NCBI GenBank assembly: GCA_002205965.3 | Contig: NADL03000780.1 | Location: forward strand, 1-64,000 | DNA: 64,000 nucleotides | Direction: 5' to 3' | Origin: Kappaphycus alvarezii | Lineage: Eukaryota > Rhodophyta > Florideophyceae > Gigartinales > Solieriaceae | In this document: piece after piece, positions 1 to 10,144 of the stretch | How positions within the stretch are numbered: the stretch's first letter is position 1 | Layout: every line of letters starts with the position of its first letter | Program-made: the position numbers and the translations under genes | Notes under the pieces: generated by a model | Databases searched by the model: none | What the model was told of the DNA's origin: nothing | Seen by the model: only the letters and a program-made list of their open reading frames with translations

Positions 1-400
1 TGTAACGCGCAGACTGTAACGGATACAAGCGCAACATAGCGTGCGTAACTCTCAAAATGTAAGCGGTTACTTTCCCTACTTTCAAGCTGTGCGTGAATAG
101 GTTAGTTTTAACTTATTTTCAAGCTAATACAGAACAAAAAACGATGAATTAGAGGGGAAAAATCTACATATTCCAAAAAAAGAGACTGAAAAGAGCTATT
201 AAGACGAAAATGAATCTCGAACAACGAGACACACACATCATATTCCAAACAAAAACACATCCCATACAAAAACTTTAACAAAATCTCATAAAAAAGAGGT
301 AACCATATCAGACCACTAATAACATGACCAAGAATGTAAAATATGTATTAACTTTTATCGAAAAGGTACTACAATAAACATTTTGCCTTTTTTCAACCAG
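1..400. other. AT-rich flank, no gene recognised
   Basis: This is AT-rich sequence without a recognisable coding region, RNA gene or repeat. Its last bases form a pyrimidine-rich tract ending in CAG, which is the putative splice acceptor of the next feature, so part of it may be intron. Confidence 0.5.
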
Positions 401-510
401 TTATTGGCCACCAACGTTGAAATCGATGACAAGCAAGCGGATTTCCAGTCGTTTCGAACCGATTTTGTGGTCTTCGAAAAAATTCTCCGTTTGATTGTCT
501 CTCATTTAAG
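401..510 (+). CDS. Candidate internal exon (unknown protein)
   Basis: A 110-nt stretch reads open for 36 codons plus two bases. It is preceded by a textbook acceptor (pyrimidine-rich tract ending in CAG at 398-400) and followed by a donor-like AAG|GTAAAAT at 508-517. It encodes a mixed charged and hydrophobic segment (LLATNVEIDDKQ at the start, VFEKILRLIVSHL near the end). No family is recognised. What is seen is the splice-site pair and the open frame. That it is an exon of a gene extending out of the window is inference. No partner exon could be identified downstream, so it could be a chance arrangement. Confidence 0.25.
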
Positions 511-985
511 GTAAAATAAGGAGCTGTCGCCTTTGACATAATGAAAGAATCCAATTTGCATTTTCTAAATTCTGTATTCTACACCATCATATCTGATATT
601 CATTAAGGTTTTTCAAATATTGTAAAAAATATCAGAAAGAAGACTTTATTTGGTCACTAATTGAATTTGCAAGAGTTTATTTCGTATTTGATAAATTTTT
701 GTTAGAGCGGCAAAATCTTGGCATAATGATTTTGCCCCCTTTCATCTATGAAACCATAAGATCATAGGAAAATCATGGAATCGTTTTTGTGACAAGCTTG
801 GAAAAGTTGCAAGGAGGAGATTCTAAGGTGATTGAATATACGAAACCAAATCCTGCGGGACTATACAGAGACCATATGTGGCTCGCAAGTGTCACTTTAA
901 TTCTATCAAAATGAGTTGGAGCTCCAAGGGAACACCTACATATTTACCTTTAGAAATCTTTCCTTTATCAAACGCGATCCACTCG
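511..985. other. Non-coding stretch
   Basis: AT-rich sequence with no supported gene. If the upstream exon is real, this begins as its intron. Confidence 0.4.
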
Positions 986-989
986 ATTC

Positions 990-1250
990 ATTTATATGCA
1001 CATTGTGGTATTTATTATGTTCGTTTGACACTTTATGGACATCCATAAATTTATATAGGTTGAGTATACTGATTGCTTTAAGAGAATTCACGAAAGTTGT
1101 GAAACAACCTCAAGTTCAGGCCCAAGTATTCTAGAGGTCAAAAATCAAGTTGGGCCCGAAGAAAACGTTCTTCAACAATAGCCTCTGACCATTGGTGCTA
1201 TGCCCTGTCCCTGATTCACTTTCTTGAAGCCTCGCAGTCACCCTATCTTG
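990..1250 (+). repeat. Old LTR fragment of repeat family A
   Basis: The order of landmarks matches the family A LTRs seen at 19281-20007 and 35201-35919: a TATA-like tttatata near 1048, an AAGTTG/CAAC hairpin-like stretch near 1094-1110, then a block related to the 'gtcacagagcatcagtggtagaccctgcccc' region of those copies (1178-1210). It is strongly diverged and the ends are not visible. Confidence 0.5.
1129..1188 (+). repeat. 60-bp direct repeat, copy 1
   Basis: This block inside the old family A LTR fragment is almost identical to 1581-1640. Both start TTCTAGAGGTC and end AATAGCCTCTGA. The similarity is far higher than the divergence of the surrounding LTR remnant, so the duplication is probably younger than the LTR insertion. 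Confidence 0.8.
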
Positions 1251-1580
1251 TTCAATTTTTCCCGTCCCCATATCCATACTTCTTTAGAACTCTTTTCTCT
1301 TGAAAAATCTCTGTCTTGGAAAAATGCCTCTGGGAGTAGCATTTCAACAGATGTATTCCGAACTTTGGAAACTCTTATGGAATGGGTTGCAGGTGAAGTA
1401 CTCTAATTGTGTAGTTCTAGGTCTGCATTCATTCAGAGAATCTTCGTATTAAGCTTTGCTCAAAAATATTCTGGAAGTTGCAACAGGGCCTTCGAGTGAT
1501 CATGGAAGCGTTGCCTCACTAGTTTCGAGTGAAAATTCCCAATTTCCATTGAACGCAATTGAACCAGACTAACACGGTTA

Positions 1581-1640
1581 TTCTAGAGGTCGAAAATCAA
1601 CTTGGGGTCGAAGAAAACGTTCTTCAACAATAGCCTCTGA
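1581..1640 (+). repeat. 60-bp direct repeat, copy 2
   Basis: Second copy of the block at 1129-1188, about 390 bp downstream in the same orientation, with a handful of substitutions. The intervening sequence carries no recognised gene. Confidence 0.8.
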
Positions 1641-2093
1641 AGAGTCGGGCGTCCCACCGTTATTCATTCCCTCGTCGTCTTAGAGGAACTCGGCGCTGAC
1701 TCCAACCTCCACACTACCTTCACCGATCGCTATTTGGAACTAATTACCATCTGTTGCAGAAAATTTTTTTGTAGTGAAGCTGCAGTACGGATACACTGCA
1801 GATCAGCCACAATTCCGTTCTGTCGCCTCTCGACGGATACGAACTCATTCTATAAGAAATTGCCTCGAAACAAAATCGGGCAGACCAGCCGCTGATTTCT
1901 TCTGCCTTCGCAATCGGAGACAGTAGTAGAACCTCAAGCTTGCTCAACAGTCGATGTGCTGCTGAAAACCTATCCACGTTTGAACCACTGAAAAGAAATT
2001 AGGGTTTAGGGTTCTTTTTTCCCAAACTTATAAAAAACATTGAAGGAAAATAATATTTCTAAAATAATTCAAGACGATAAGTTTCCCTGTTAA

Positions 2094-2153
2094 ACCACTG
2101 TGTAATAGAGAACTGTAATACCGACAGCGAACAATTCTCTATTAAGCAGTGGT
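2094..2153. mobile_element. Hairpin MITE-like element, copy 1
   Basis: Two 19-base arms (2094-2112 and 2135-2153) are reverse complements at 17 of 19 positions, around a loop of about 22 bases. The arm begins ACCACTG and ends AATAGAGAA. A second copy of the hairpin plus its right flank (ACAGAGACATT) lies at 39851-39930. No coding capacity is present, which fits a MITE or fold-back element. The flank ends just where the duplicated cysteine-rich pseudogene begins. Confidence 0.7.
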
Positions 2154-2172
2154 GTAACAGAGACATTCTTAC

Positions 2173-2684
2173 ACCGTTACTGCACATACCCCGTGCAATC
2201 CAAGTGACCCTAGCAATCCCACGTGGTGTTTTGTGATAGCACTGGCTGTAATGGTTCCTGCGGAAGGTTCTCTTGCCAGAAGCCTGAATTCTTTCAGAAG
2301 AGAGCAGTCCAACATGACTTACAAAGCGGGGTTTTGTTCTATGTGTTTCGCAAGAATGAGTTCACACCGAGGTTTTATCGTTGTGCGGGCTGCGGATCAG
2401 CAGATAAGTCCGCAATCCATCCGGACCAAATCCCGAAAGGCCCCTGCCCGCCCAATGAGGGCCTCTTTGTCTCGGGGAAGAATCCCGTTGTAGGGAAGAC
2501 AATGACTGTTGCGGGTCCGATGTATGTAGTCGTCGGAGAATATTTATCTTTTTTGTTCGTCAAAGATGCAAAGCATGCGTACCAAGCGGCTCCAAATGCC
2601 GTTCCAGCAGTGATTTCTGTGGAAACCTGGACTGCCCTTTCCGACTGTGCAGATCAAAAAGATGCAGATAAGGTCAGCATTTAG
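2173..2684 (+). pseudogene. Truncated, frameshifted copy of the cysteine-rich secreted protein gene
   Basis: This is a near-identical partial duplicate of the gene at 22072-22734, matching from 22234 onward. The first exon part, including the ATG and signal peptide, is missing: homology begins abruptly at 2173, next to the hairpin element. One base is missing in the run near 2225 compared with the intact gene, which shifts the frame, and an in-frame TGA follows nearby. Several further substitutions remove cysteine codons or add lesions. The second half still reads open in more than one frame, which produces misleading ORFs of 153 and 86 codons. It is not expected to make a functional secreted protein. 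Confidence 0.9.
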
Positions 2685-3167
2685 CGTTTCCATGAAACGC
2701 AAATGACTTTATAGTGTCACTGGATTTTTCTCTTTTAGGAGTGAGTTCCGAACGCGAAACGTCTGATTTCATCCAAATAAGGCACTGCGAAGAATATCAT
2801 GCGCAATAATGTGACATTTTAAGTGTTTCCAACATTCCCCTTTTGAACATTGCTGCATACCAGCGTACTGGTAATTAGAACCCTTACTTGGTTGATGTCG
2901 GAAGCATTCTTACGGTGCCGAATGTATTGACTCTACCATTTAGTTATCATGTGGTCAGATTTTATTGTCTGGTAAGGTTGTATTCTTGCATGAAATGCTG
3001 TCGAATTTCTGCCCATTACATATTTGCACATTCATAAAATTTACCTTTGTTTTTCGTCCAGCTCCGGCACCTGTTATTTTCCATAGCAAATCTTCTCTGC
3101 TCTATTCTAGCCTGCCTTTTTGAGTCCATTGCGGTTGCTGAAAACTTGGATAATTCGAATCTACATT
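2685..3167 (+). repeat. Duplicated 3' flank of the cysteine-rich gene
   Basis: The sequence downstream of the pseudogene continues to match 22735-23248 with scattered indels, as far as a shared TCGAATCTACATT. The duplication therefore covers about 1 kb (2173-3167 versus 22234-23248) of coding and non-coding DNA. This argues for DNA-level duplication and not retroposition. Confidence 0.85.
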
Positions 3168-3625
3168 AAATAAAGCTAGATATTCCAGAGGCCTCCTGAA
3201 AGGGCAACGATGCGGGCCAAATACTTCAAGAATTGGTAATGCTATCAGTACATATTACACATATAATGAACCTTGTACTTGGCGTAAATCACTGAAGCGT
3301 TAGGCAATTCTTGGAAAGAATGGTGCCCTCGCATCGGGCAAAAACCAGTTATCCTAAAAATGAGGATAAATTCGAACATAAGGAAATCATTCGCATTTAT
3401 TTCTGATGATATCGTAGTAAGTCCTTTTGTGTCTTTCAATACCTTATTAGTGATATCGATGAGAAAAAAGAGTTATGAGCAGTTTTAGATAGATCTTTAT
3501 ATTAAGTGGGTCAAGAGAATAAGTATACTCGAGACGTGCAGAGGTTCTGGAACATCTGCTAATGTGTTTCCTGCTGAGCTCTCGGGATTTTTTCCACCGA
3601 GAAAGAACACAAATTGAAGTATAGT
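3168..3625. other. Non-coding spacer
   Basis: Sequence between the duplicated cysteine-rich fragment and the first gypsy element. No gene, RNA or repeat was recognised. It probably contains the decayed 5' part (gag/protease) of the gypsy element, but nothing readable remains. Confidence 0.4.
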
Positions 3626-3628
3626 TAA

Positions 3629-4260
3629 GTGGAAGAAACATACAACGAAGGTCCCTATAGACTTTCTGACAAAGAGTTGTCAGAACTCCGAACACATTTG
3701 GTCGTGTTACTTAAACATGAGTCTTTAAGATCTAGTAAGAGCCCTTTGGGAGCTTCCATTCTATTTATGATCAATAAGGATAATAATTTACGGTTATATG
3801 TGAATTACAGAGACTTAAACCGCCTAAATGTAAAAACAGCTATTGCTTACCACAATTTAATGACCTTTACGACTAGCTTAAAAGAACGCAGTTCTTCAAC
3901 ACAATTGATCTTAGATCTTCCTACCACCGTATTAGACTACACGACGGTTCGGTTCCATTTACCGACTTCAGAACACGATACATCCATTTTTGAATTTTTT
4001 CGTTGTTCCGTTTGGACTCACCAATGCACTAGAAACTTTCATGAACCTAATGGAAGATTCTTTCAAGGATTGACTCGACTTATTTTTGGTCGTCTATCTG
4101 GACGATATTCTCATCTAAAGTAACGCATGGAAGGGCCACTGGGATCATATTCGAACTGTACTTGAAATCCTCAGAAAATTAAAGTTTTTGGTAAATTATC
4201 TAAATGTGTTTTTGGAGATACAGAGGTAAAGTACCTAAGGCACACCATTTTTCAAAGCGG
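3629..4260 (+). pseudogene. Ty3/gypsy reverse transcriptase, decayed (element 1)
   Basis: The frame begins with the hallmark gypsy RT entry: PYRLSDKELSELRTHL, then SPLGASILFMINKDN, then RLYVNYRDLNRLNVK, the fingers region with its conserved R and D. Downstream, after frameshifts, the catalytic box reads YLDDILI at 4095-4115 in a different frame from the N-terminal part. After that a KCVFG..EVKYL stretch marks the end of the RT thumb. Multiple frameshifts and stops break it. In a live element this domain copies the RNA genome into DNA. Here it is a relic. Confidence 0.9.
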
Positions 4261-4479
4261 TTTTTCTTTTGATTCAAATAAGATAATTCCAGTCATGAAA
4301 TGGCCCATAACAAAAAATAAGAATCAAGTACAGTCTTTCCTGGTTTTTTCAATTATTACCGGAGATTCATAAACATCTGTTCAATTTTCACTAACTTTCT
4401 GATGTTATTGACGAAAAAAGTGAACTTTAAAATGATATCACAGTCAAAATAATGCATTCAAAGGACTCAAGCAAACACT

Positions 4480-4915
4480 TCGTAGCGCACCGGTTCTCAG
4501 AAATTTCAACGTCACCTACCTATCTACGTAACCACAGATGCATCAGAGTATGCAATTGGCGTATTTTTGAAGCAAGAAGAATTAGTTTCTAAAAGGTCGC
4601 CCTCTTTTCCGCCAAAGACTCCAAATGATGCGGAACAAAACTATGCCTACAATGAAAGGGAACTTTTGGCCATTGTAGATTTACTAAATTGGTGGAGATC
4701 CTACGTTTACGGCAGTTTATTCACCATTTACGCACATCAATACCTTCGAATGTACCCAGAAACCCATTAAATCTTGTCCTCTAGATTAGTGGAATGGCTG
4801 AAAAGATTAGTTAATTTCAACTTCAAGATAATCCCCGTCTCAGGAAAATCAAATGTAGTGGTGGACGCATTATCGAGGCACCCACGGGATATGCATTCAC
4901 CACATAACAAAAAAA
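4480..4915 (+). pseudogene. Ty3/gypsy RNase H region, decayed (element 1)
   Basis: Frame-shifted remains of RNase H follow the RT in the expected order. APVLRNF...TDAS-like sequence lies near 4490-4550. ENYAYNERELLAIV-type sequence near 4640-4680 reads YNERELLAIVDLLNWWR. Near 4780-4880 the tail reads SRLVEWL...GKSNVVVDALSRHP, which is the typical ADALSR end of gypsy RNase H. No single frame spans the region. Confidence 0.85.
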
Positions 4916-5109
4916 ATTAACTGTCAAAGAATTCGTTACCAAAAAATACTCGGAACCCAGCAATATTTCGACCATATCTTTCACAAACACTGAGCTGTTG
5001 GGGTTGAAAGAAGTTTATGACAGACGGTATAACCTCAGAATTCATTACCAATACCCTAAAGCTCCCTTTGAGCGTCAAGAGATGCCTCTTTTTTAAACAA
5101 GAAGATCTG

Positions 5110-5640
5110 TTTACCAGAAGGAAGATTTAGACTCATGCTCCTGCATGACTATCATTGCACGCCTAACACGGGACACCTAGGAGTACGCAAAACTATCAAC
5201 AGAATTTAGCCAAAGTCTTATTGGAAATATTTAAGATCGCATGTAGTCCCATACGTACATTCGTGCCAATGCCAATGCACGAAGCAGCCAATCACAATCC
5301 CGCAGGTCTTTTACAATCACTAGAACCACCTAAAACCAGATGGACCCACTTAACCATAGACATCATCACATCTCTCCCAAAGTCCACTAGTGGAAACAAC
5401 AGCTTGCTAACAGTCGTTAACGGGGTTTCTCAGATGGTTAGAATAATACCAACGAAAGAAGACACAGATGCTCCGGAATCAGCTCTGCTGTTCAAGAGTC
5501 ACGTATACCGAGATCATGGAATACTAGAGAATATCATATTTTACGAAGATCACATCTTCATGAGCATGTTTTGGACAAATCATTTTGTTCTGTTAGGAAA
5601 AAAATATCCCCCTCCCTGCATACCACCCACAAATTGATGT
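5110..5640 (+). pseudogene. Ty3/gypsy integrase core, decayed (element 1)
   Basis: LHDYHCTPNTGHLGVRKT near 5140-5195 is the HH part of the HHCC zinc-binding domain. The 138-codon frame from 5221 carries PAGLLQSLEPPKTRWTHLT (the PAGLLQPL linker), then IDIITSLPKSTSGNNSLLTVVNG with the first catalytic Asp, and ends near FYEDHIF where the second Asp (SDRDP-like) is expected. The region after 5640 is frame-shifted. The order RT, RNase H, integrase confirms Ty3/gypsy and not copia. Confidence 0.9.
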
Positions 5641-5769
5641 TCAATTGGAGGAAATGAACAGAAAAATAGAGTAAATGATCCGTACTGTCGTTAGCTTCAG
5701 CAAATCAAATTGTGATAGTCTTCTGGTAGAATTTGAGGCTACTTAAACTCCTCTGTGACTGTTAGCACA

Positions 5770-6180
5770 AATTTATTACCATTTTACACAATTATGGAAT
5801 TCAACCAAGAACAGTATCCTTGGATGTTTTAGCGTCAGACAATCCAGCGGCAGCAGGTTTCTTAAAAGATATGCAAGAAGCATGAAAGAACGCCCAGAAC
5901 CAGATCCAAAATGCAATAAGTCCACTGAAAATTTGTAAACAAGAAAATGGCCGTCTATGTTAAAGGGTTTGTGATAACGTTTGGCGATCAACACAGAATT
6001 TAGCACTCAAACGTTTGGCAGTATTACGCAAACTAGATCAAAAGCAGTGTGGTCCCTTTAAAGTCACAGAAGATATTAACGGTGTAACGTACCGCCTGTA
6101 ACTATCTCAACCGATGATTGGCAGAGTAATACATAATGCGTCCAAGCTAGCCACTTGAAACCGTTCTTTGGAGATTAATT
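5770..6180 (+). pseudogene. Ty3/gypsy integrase C-terminus, decayed (element 1)
   Basis: Two recognisable pieces remain. One near 5800-5930 corresponds to the stretch following the integrase core (NAAAGFLKDMQEA-like helix). The other, near 6025-6165, reads LRKLDQKQCGPFKVTEDING followed by VTYRL and a HASHLKPF-like end. This is the GPF/Y module that closes gypsy integrases. No chromodomain is visible after it. Confidence 0.8.
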
Positions 6181-6184
6181 CAAC

Positions 6185-6830
6185 CGGCAAATTCCACTTG
6201 CGCCACCTCTCCAATTCCAAGGTGGACATGAGAAATAAAAAGTTGAATCTATACTTGGCCATAAGAAGAACGTGGAAAAATTCCTTGTTCAAATTAAAGT
6301 AGAGATCATGAGAATTCCTATCTTCTCGAGTCATACCTGAAAAGATCACAAGAAATTTAGATTAAATACAAGCAGAACTTCACGAATCGAGGCGATTCTT
6401 CTCTGTTGGTAGGATTTTTGTTGTATTTAACTTAGCAAACCTTACAGCTTTACACTAATTCACTGAAACTACTTTACTGTAGACTTAAACCACTGGTGAA
6501 CTTACAATCAGGGCTGCTTGGAACTTTGCTGTCAAAACATTTCGGTTACAGTTTTGAACATGGCGTTCCACCTAATTGGTATACTGGATATATTCACGGA
6601 CAATTTGCACACTGGGATATTGTATCATTGCTTTACCAATCAAAACGTGCCTTGCAATCCCATTCCACCTGGCAAATGTACTCCTTACATCTTGTCAGAT
6701 TATGCCACTCGTGCCGACTAGATCTCTGAAAGCGCTACTTACGATAATGTCAGGGTTGTTTTACGATTAAAAGGTTGTATTTGTTACAGGTAGACGGCAT
6801 TTCCTTTTAGTATATAGCTATGTTCAGTTC
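6185..6830. other. Spacer between two gypsy elements
   Basis: No gene was recognised. Three overlapping open frames at 6496-6770 are mutual shadows without family resemblance. The stretch probably holds decayed LTR or gag sequence of the flanking elements, but no terminal repeats could be matched. Confidence 0.4.
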
Positions 6831-6979
6831 TATATAGACCTGGTTTGAAGCGGCCGGCTTACCCCAGCCGTCCCCAACCAGAAGTTTCAACCACAGTTCT
6901 ACCAAGATCTGCTCCTGTGCGCTTAACACCACACAGAGACGTTTGAAGATGGTACCTGTCAAAGTATTTGGAATGAAAC

Positions 6980-7443
6980 CCAAGCTTTTCCGATTCTGGT
7001 GCTGTCCCAAACCTCATTCCAGAAACTTTGGTGACAGATCTAGGTTTCGAAATTATTCCAACTACTCGAAGAGTAACTGTTTCAGATAAAATCACATCAA
7101 AATGCATTGGCACTCTTGACAAGGTTTCCGTGTTTTTTTGAGACTGTAAAGTTGATTTAGACTTTGTTTTCATGCAGGGTCTACATTTGGTGCAATTATT
7201 GGCTGCAATATCATGGAAAGACTATGGAAATGCTTTGACTTGAGCAACCAAATCGTTTCAGTTCATATGGACGGCAGAACCGTGAAGATGCCCCTGGATT
7301 TCGACGAAAGCACACATCCGGAAGATCTAAGAGAAACGTATACTGAAGGTTTCACTTATAGGTTTGAAACCGAAGATTCCGACCCAAATAACACTTTCGG
7401 AAGTGTAAAAGGGTACGCTCGAGGGATAATGAGCATGATATGA
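6980..7443 (+). pseudogene. Ty3/gypsy aspartic protease, decayed (element 2)
   Basis: The region reads FSDSGAVPNLIPETLVTDLG from about 6985, with the DSGA active-site motif, followed by a beta-rich stretch (EIIPTTRRVTVSDKITSKCI) and then MQGLHL...IIGCNIMERLWKCFD, the flap and ILG-like second half. The 76-codon frame at 7213-7443 is the tail of this domain. One frameshift near 7180 separates the two parts. The normal role is to process the Gag-Pol polyprotein. The domain is readable but not intact. Confidence 0.8.
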
Positions 7444-7930
7444 AACGATTATGATTCTGGGTCTGAAACGGATAACCACTGGAATTGCAGGGTACATTTG
7501 ATACCCAAATGTTTTTTTTGCGAAAATATCGAGTTATACGACGGCACGCAGAGTATGCGAGAGGATTAGTTTTGCAAAGAGAATAATAATATGTCTAATT
7601 CCATATTTGAAGATGTGGGCACGCCAGAGAAGGTCGTTAAAAGTAAGGAGGGTAGGATCAAGAAGAAGAAGAGCGCAAGATCCCAAAATTCAAGAAAACG
7701 TACAGCATCGTCCTACCTCCCATGTCAAAGAAAATATCCAGCATTTGAAAACTTCCGAAGTAATTGCATGGAGCGTTTCAGATCTAAGACAAGCAAGTGT
7801 ACCCGTCATTCATCATTCGAACATACCGATACTCGACCAATTTTCGTAGGCCCAGATTGAAACCCCCGAAATATGACTAATGTATCTCCAAAAATGTTAC
7901 AAGTATGCTTGAAAATAATATTATTCCACC
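7444..7930 (+). other. Gypsy element 2 linker between protease and RT
   Basis: This segment holds a lysine/arginine-rich open stretch (7591-7860; KEGRIKKKKSARSQNSRKR) in the position of the protease-RT linker. No domain was recognised. Confidence 0.4.
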
Positions 7931-8465
7931 AGTTTCATCCCGTGGTCATTTTAGGCTGTTCTAGCGCCAAAAAAGACCAAAACCTTCGTTTTTGCGTTGA
8001 CTTCGACAATTAACTCAAACTTGATACCCGATCGATTTCCTATTCCACATATTGGGAAATCTGTGAGGACTTGAAGGACAGAAAACGCTTCACATCAATT
8101 GATCTTTAAATTGGAAATTGACAGATTCTCTTGGATCAGAAATGTAAAGGGAAAACGACCTTTACCGGCAAGATTGGTACCTTCAGATTCAAAACGATGC
8201 CTTTTCGTCCTGTGAATACACCAGGTATATTTCAAAGTGTAATGAACGAGATTTTGAAGTTAATACCATTTTGCAAGAGTTTATATCGATGACTTGGTAA
8301 TATTTTCAAAAAGCTTGGACCAGATCATATCCCATGTCAAGACAGTGGTGGAGAGGATATCGGCATACAGTCTGAAAATTACGATCACCAAATATTTCCT
8401 TGCGAAAACGTTTATCCAGCTGCTCAGTAATATCGTCTATCAAGAGGAAATTCAAGTTGACACGT
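7930..8465 (+). pseudogene. Ty3/gypsy reverse transcriptase, decayed (element 2)
   Basis: Readable pieces in order are LRFCVDFDN (fingers), DLKDRKRFTSIDL (motif A region with Asp), GKTTFTGKIGTFRFKTMPF (gypsy-specific, before motif B), NTPGIFQSVMNEIL (motif B helix), YIDDLVIFS with the catalytic YxDD box at 8282-8308, then HVKTVVERI...KCFLAKTFI (thumb). Several stops and at least two frameshifts interrupt it. It is a different lineage from element 1, whose box is YLDD. Confidence 0.9.
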
Positions 8466-8509
8466 AAAAAACGAAAGAACTAAGTGGCACTGGAGCCCGC
8501 TTCAAAAAC

Positions 8510-9172
8510 GTAGGTTCGAAGCTTTTAAGGACTGGCCTCATATTACCGAAGATTTATCAAATATTTAGCCAGGACAGCAGCACTGTTAAATTCCCGTAAC
8601 ACGGAAAAGGAATTTTTTTTCTGGCGCAGTAAGTAAATGGAAACTTTATTTGAGGAGCTTAAAGTAAGCTATGTGTCCCCAGTGCTCGTGTATCCAGATT
8701 TCAGAGACCATTAGCTGTGGAAACAGATCCCTCAGAACATGTCTGGGCGGCTTTTTTGTCCCAAAAATGAGAACGGAAGACTACACTCTGTTCCGTTCGC
8801 AAGTCGTACTATGGATGATATGGAATAGAGATACTCAATCTGCGAGAAAAATCACCAGCTGTCGTCATTGCACTGAAGACTTTTCGCTTCTACCTTTATC
8901 ACTTGAAATTTTTTTTAAAACTGATCACCGGGAACTTACGACGGCATTCCAAAAGTAAGATATGCATCACCGCTTGGTTCGATGGCTCGAACTTTTTGCA
9001 GAATATACGTTTGGAATTTGGAATTGTGTATAGACACGAACGCAATAATCGGCCCACTGATTACCTATTTCACTTGAGGGATCCAATGCTCCCAAACGAA
9101 AAAGATTCCGAGGACATTTTGGAGTTGCTGAGGTGCAACTGCCAAACGGGAACGATTACGAACCTGGTCTGA
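8510..9172 (+). pseudogene. Ty3/gypsy RNase H, decayed (element 2)
   Basis: Pieces read VLVYPDFRD near 8680, FASRTMDDME near 8800, EKSPAVVIALKTFRFYLYH near 8850-8900 (the E..AVV.AL..FR.YL signature) and IVYRHERNNRPTDYLFHLRD near 9025-9080, where gypsy elements carry the Y..G.N..aDaLSR tail. The domain is frame-shifted several times. It follows the RT directly, in the expected order. Confidence 0.8.
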
Positions 9173-9339
9173 ATGGAATAATGACGTTCCTTGATGAACT
9201 AAAAATGATAACAGTTGGGTTTTGAACACAGAAAATGGGTACATAGGAACCAAGAAGACTTTTACATCGTGGAATGGGAAACTATTCCGAATCACAAAAG
9301 CCGAACCTCGACTGTTGGCCCCCTTGAGAGAAAAAATTA

Positions 9340-10140
9340 TATCTTCACTGCTTTTCATGATGAGTTAGGACATTGGGATCTCCACACAACCTAACCAATC
9401 TTTATGGAAAGACTCTGGTGGTCCGATATTCATCAGAACGTCTACACGTTCGTGAAGAGCTGCAATAATATCAAATAATCACTCCGATAGGAAAGTTTAC
9501 GACAACTCTAATCTTTCCATTTTCTGTCCTATTTGAAATCCTCTAGGTCGACTTTGCAGTCGAATTCAAGAAAACACCCTCAGGAAAAAATATCTCCTTA
9601 TAGGGGTAAAACATTCTACTAGATGGCCAATAACAGTACAGTCGAGGATGCCAATGCCAAGATGGTTCTGAGATTTATTTAAATAGGAATAACTGAATCG
9701 CTTGGTCTACCAAAAGGATCATATCGGATAATTCTTTTCTTTTACTGCAACGTCACTGCTTCGTTTTTTGGATGATAAATGGTTTCAGTTGAACAAAGTT
9801 TTCGCATATGATCCTACGTCAAGCGGGAAAGCGGAAAGAATGGTTGCAACCATCAAACGAGCAAAATTGAAAAGTATGTCGAAGAAGTATATCCAGTGAA
9901 AAAATGACTTCCCAAAAGTACTATATGGCTATTGTCGAAGAATGAAAAGAAATAGACGCTTATCATCTGCGTTAATGCACGAAAACGCTCCAAAACTTCT
10001 AAAGAAAGACACAAAAATAAATAATGATGATGAAAGGAGTAGAAAAGTCGACCTACTGGCCTCAAAAGTCTACAAATCACATCATTTGTTAGCACAGACA
10101 AGAAAAAAAGATGCAGAGCGTTCGCTGAAAACATTTTAAG
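9340..10140 (+). pseudogene. Ty3/gypsy integrase, decayed (element 2)
   Basis: FHDELGHWDLHTT near 9350-9390 and W.SDIHQNVYTFVKSCNN near 9418-9470 form the HHCC zinc domain. Further on only fragments are legible: IEKYVEEVYP near 9870 and a lysine-rich tail at 9942-10139. The catalytic D,D,E core is too eroded to place with certainty. The element has no recognisable LTRs. Confidence 0.7.
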
Positions 10141-10144
10141 TCGG

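Noticed and set aside
2223..2684. 153-codon and 86-codon open frames treated as genes
   Set aside because: They are shifted and overlapping frames of the duplicated cysteine-rich pseudogene, whose correct frame is broken.
6496..6770. Three overlapping frames of 64-77 codons
   Set aside because: They are mutually overlapping with no motif, in an area between two dead gypsy elements.
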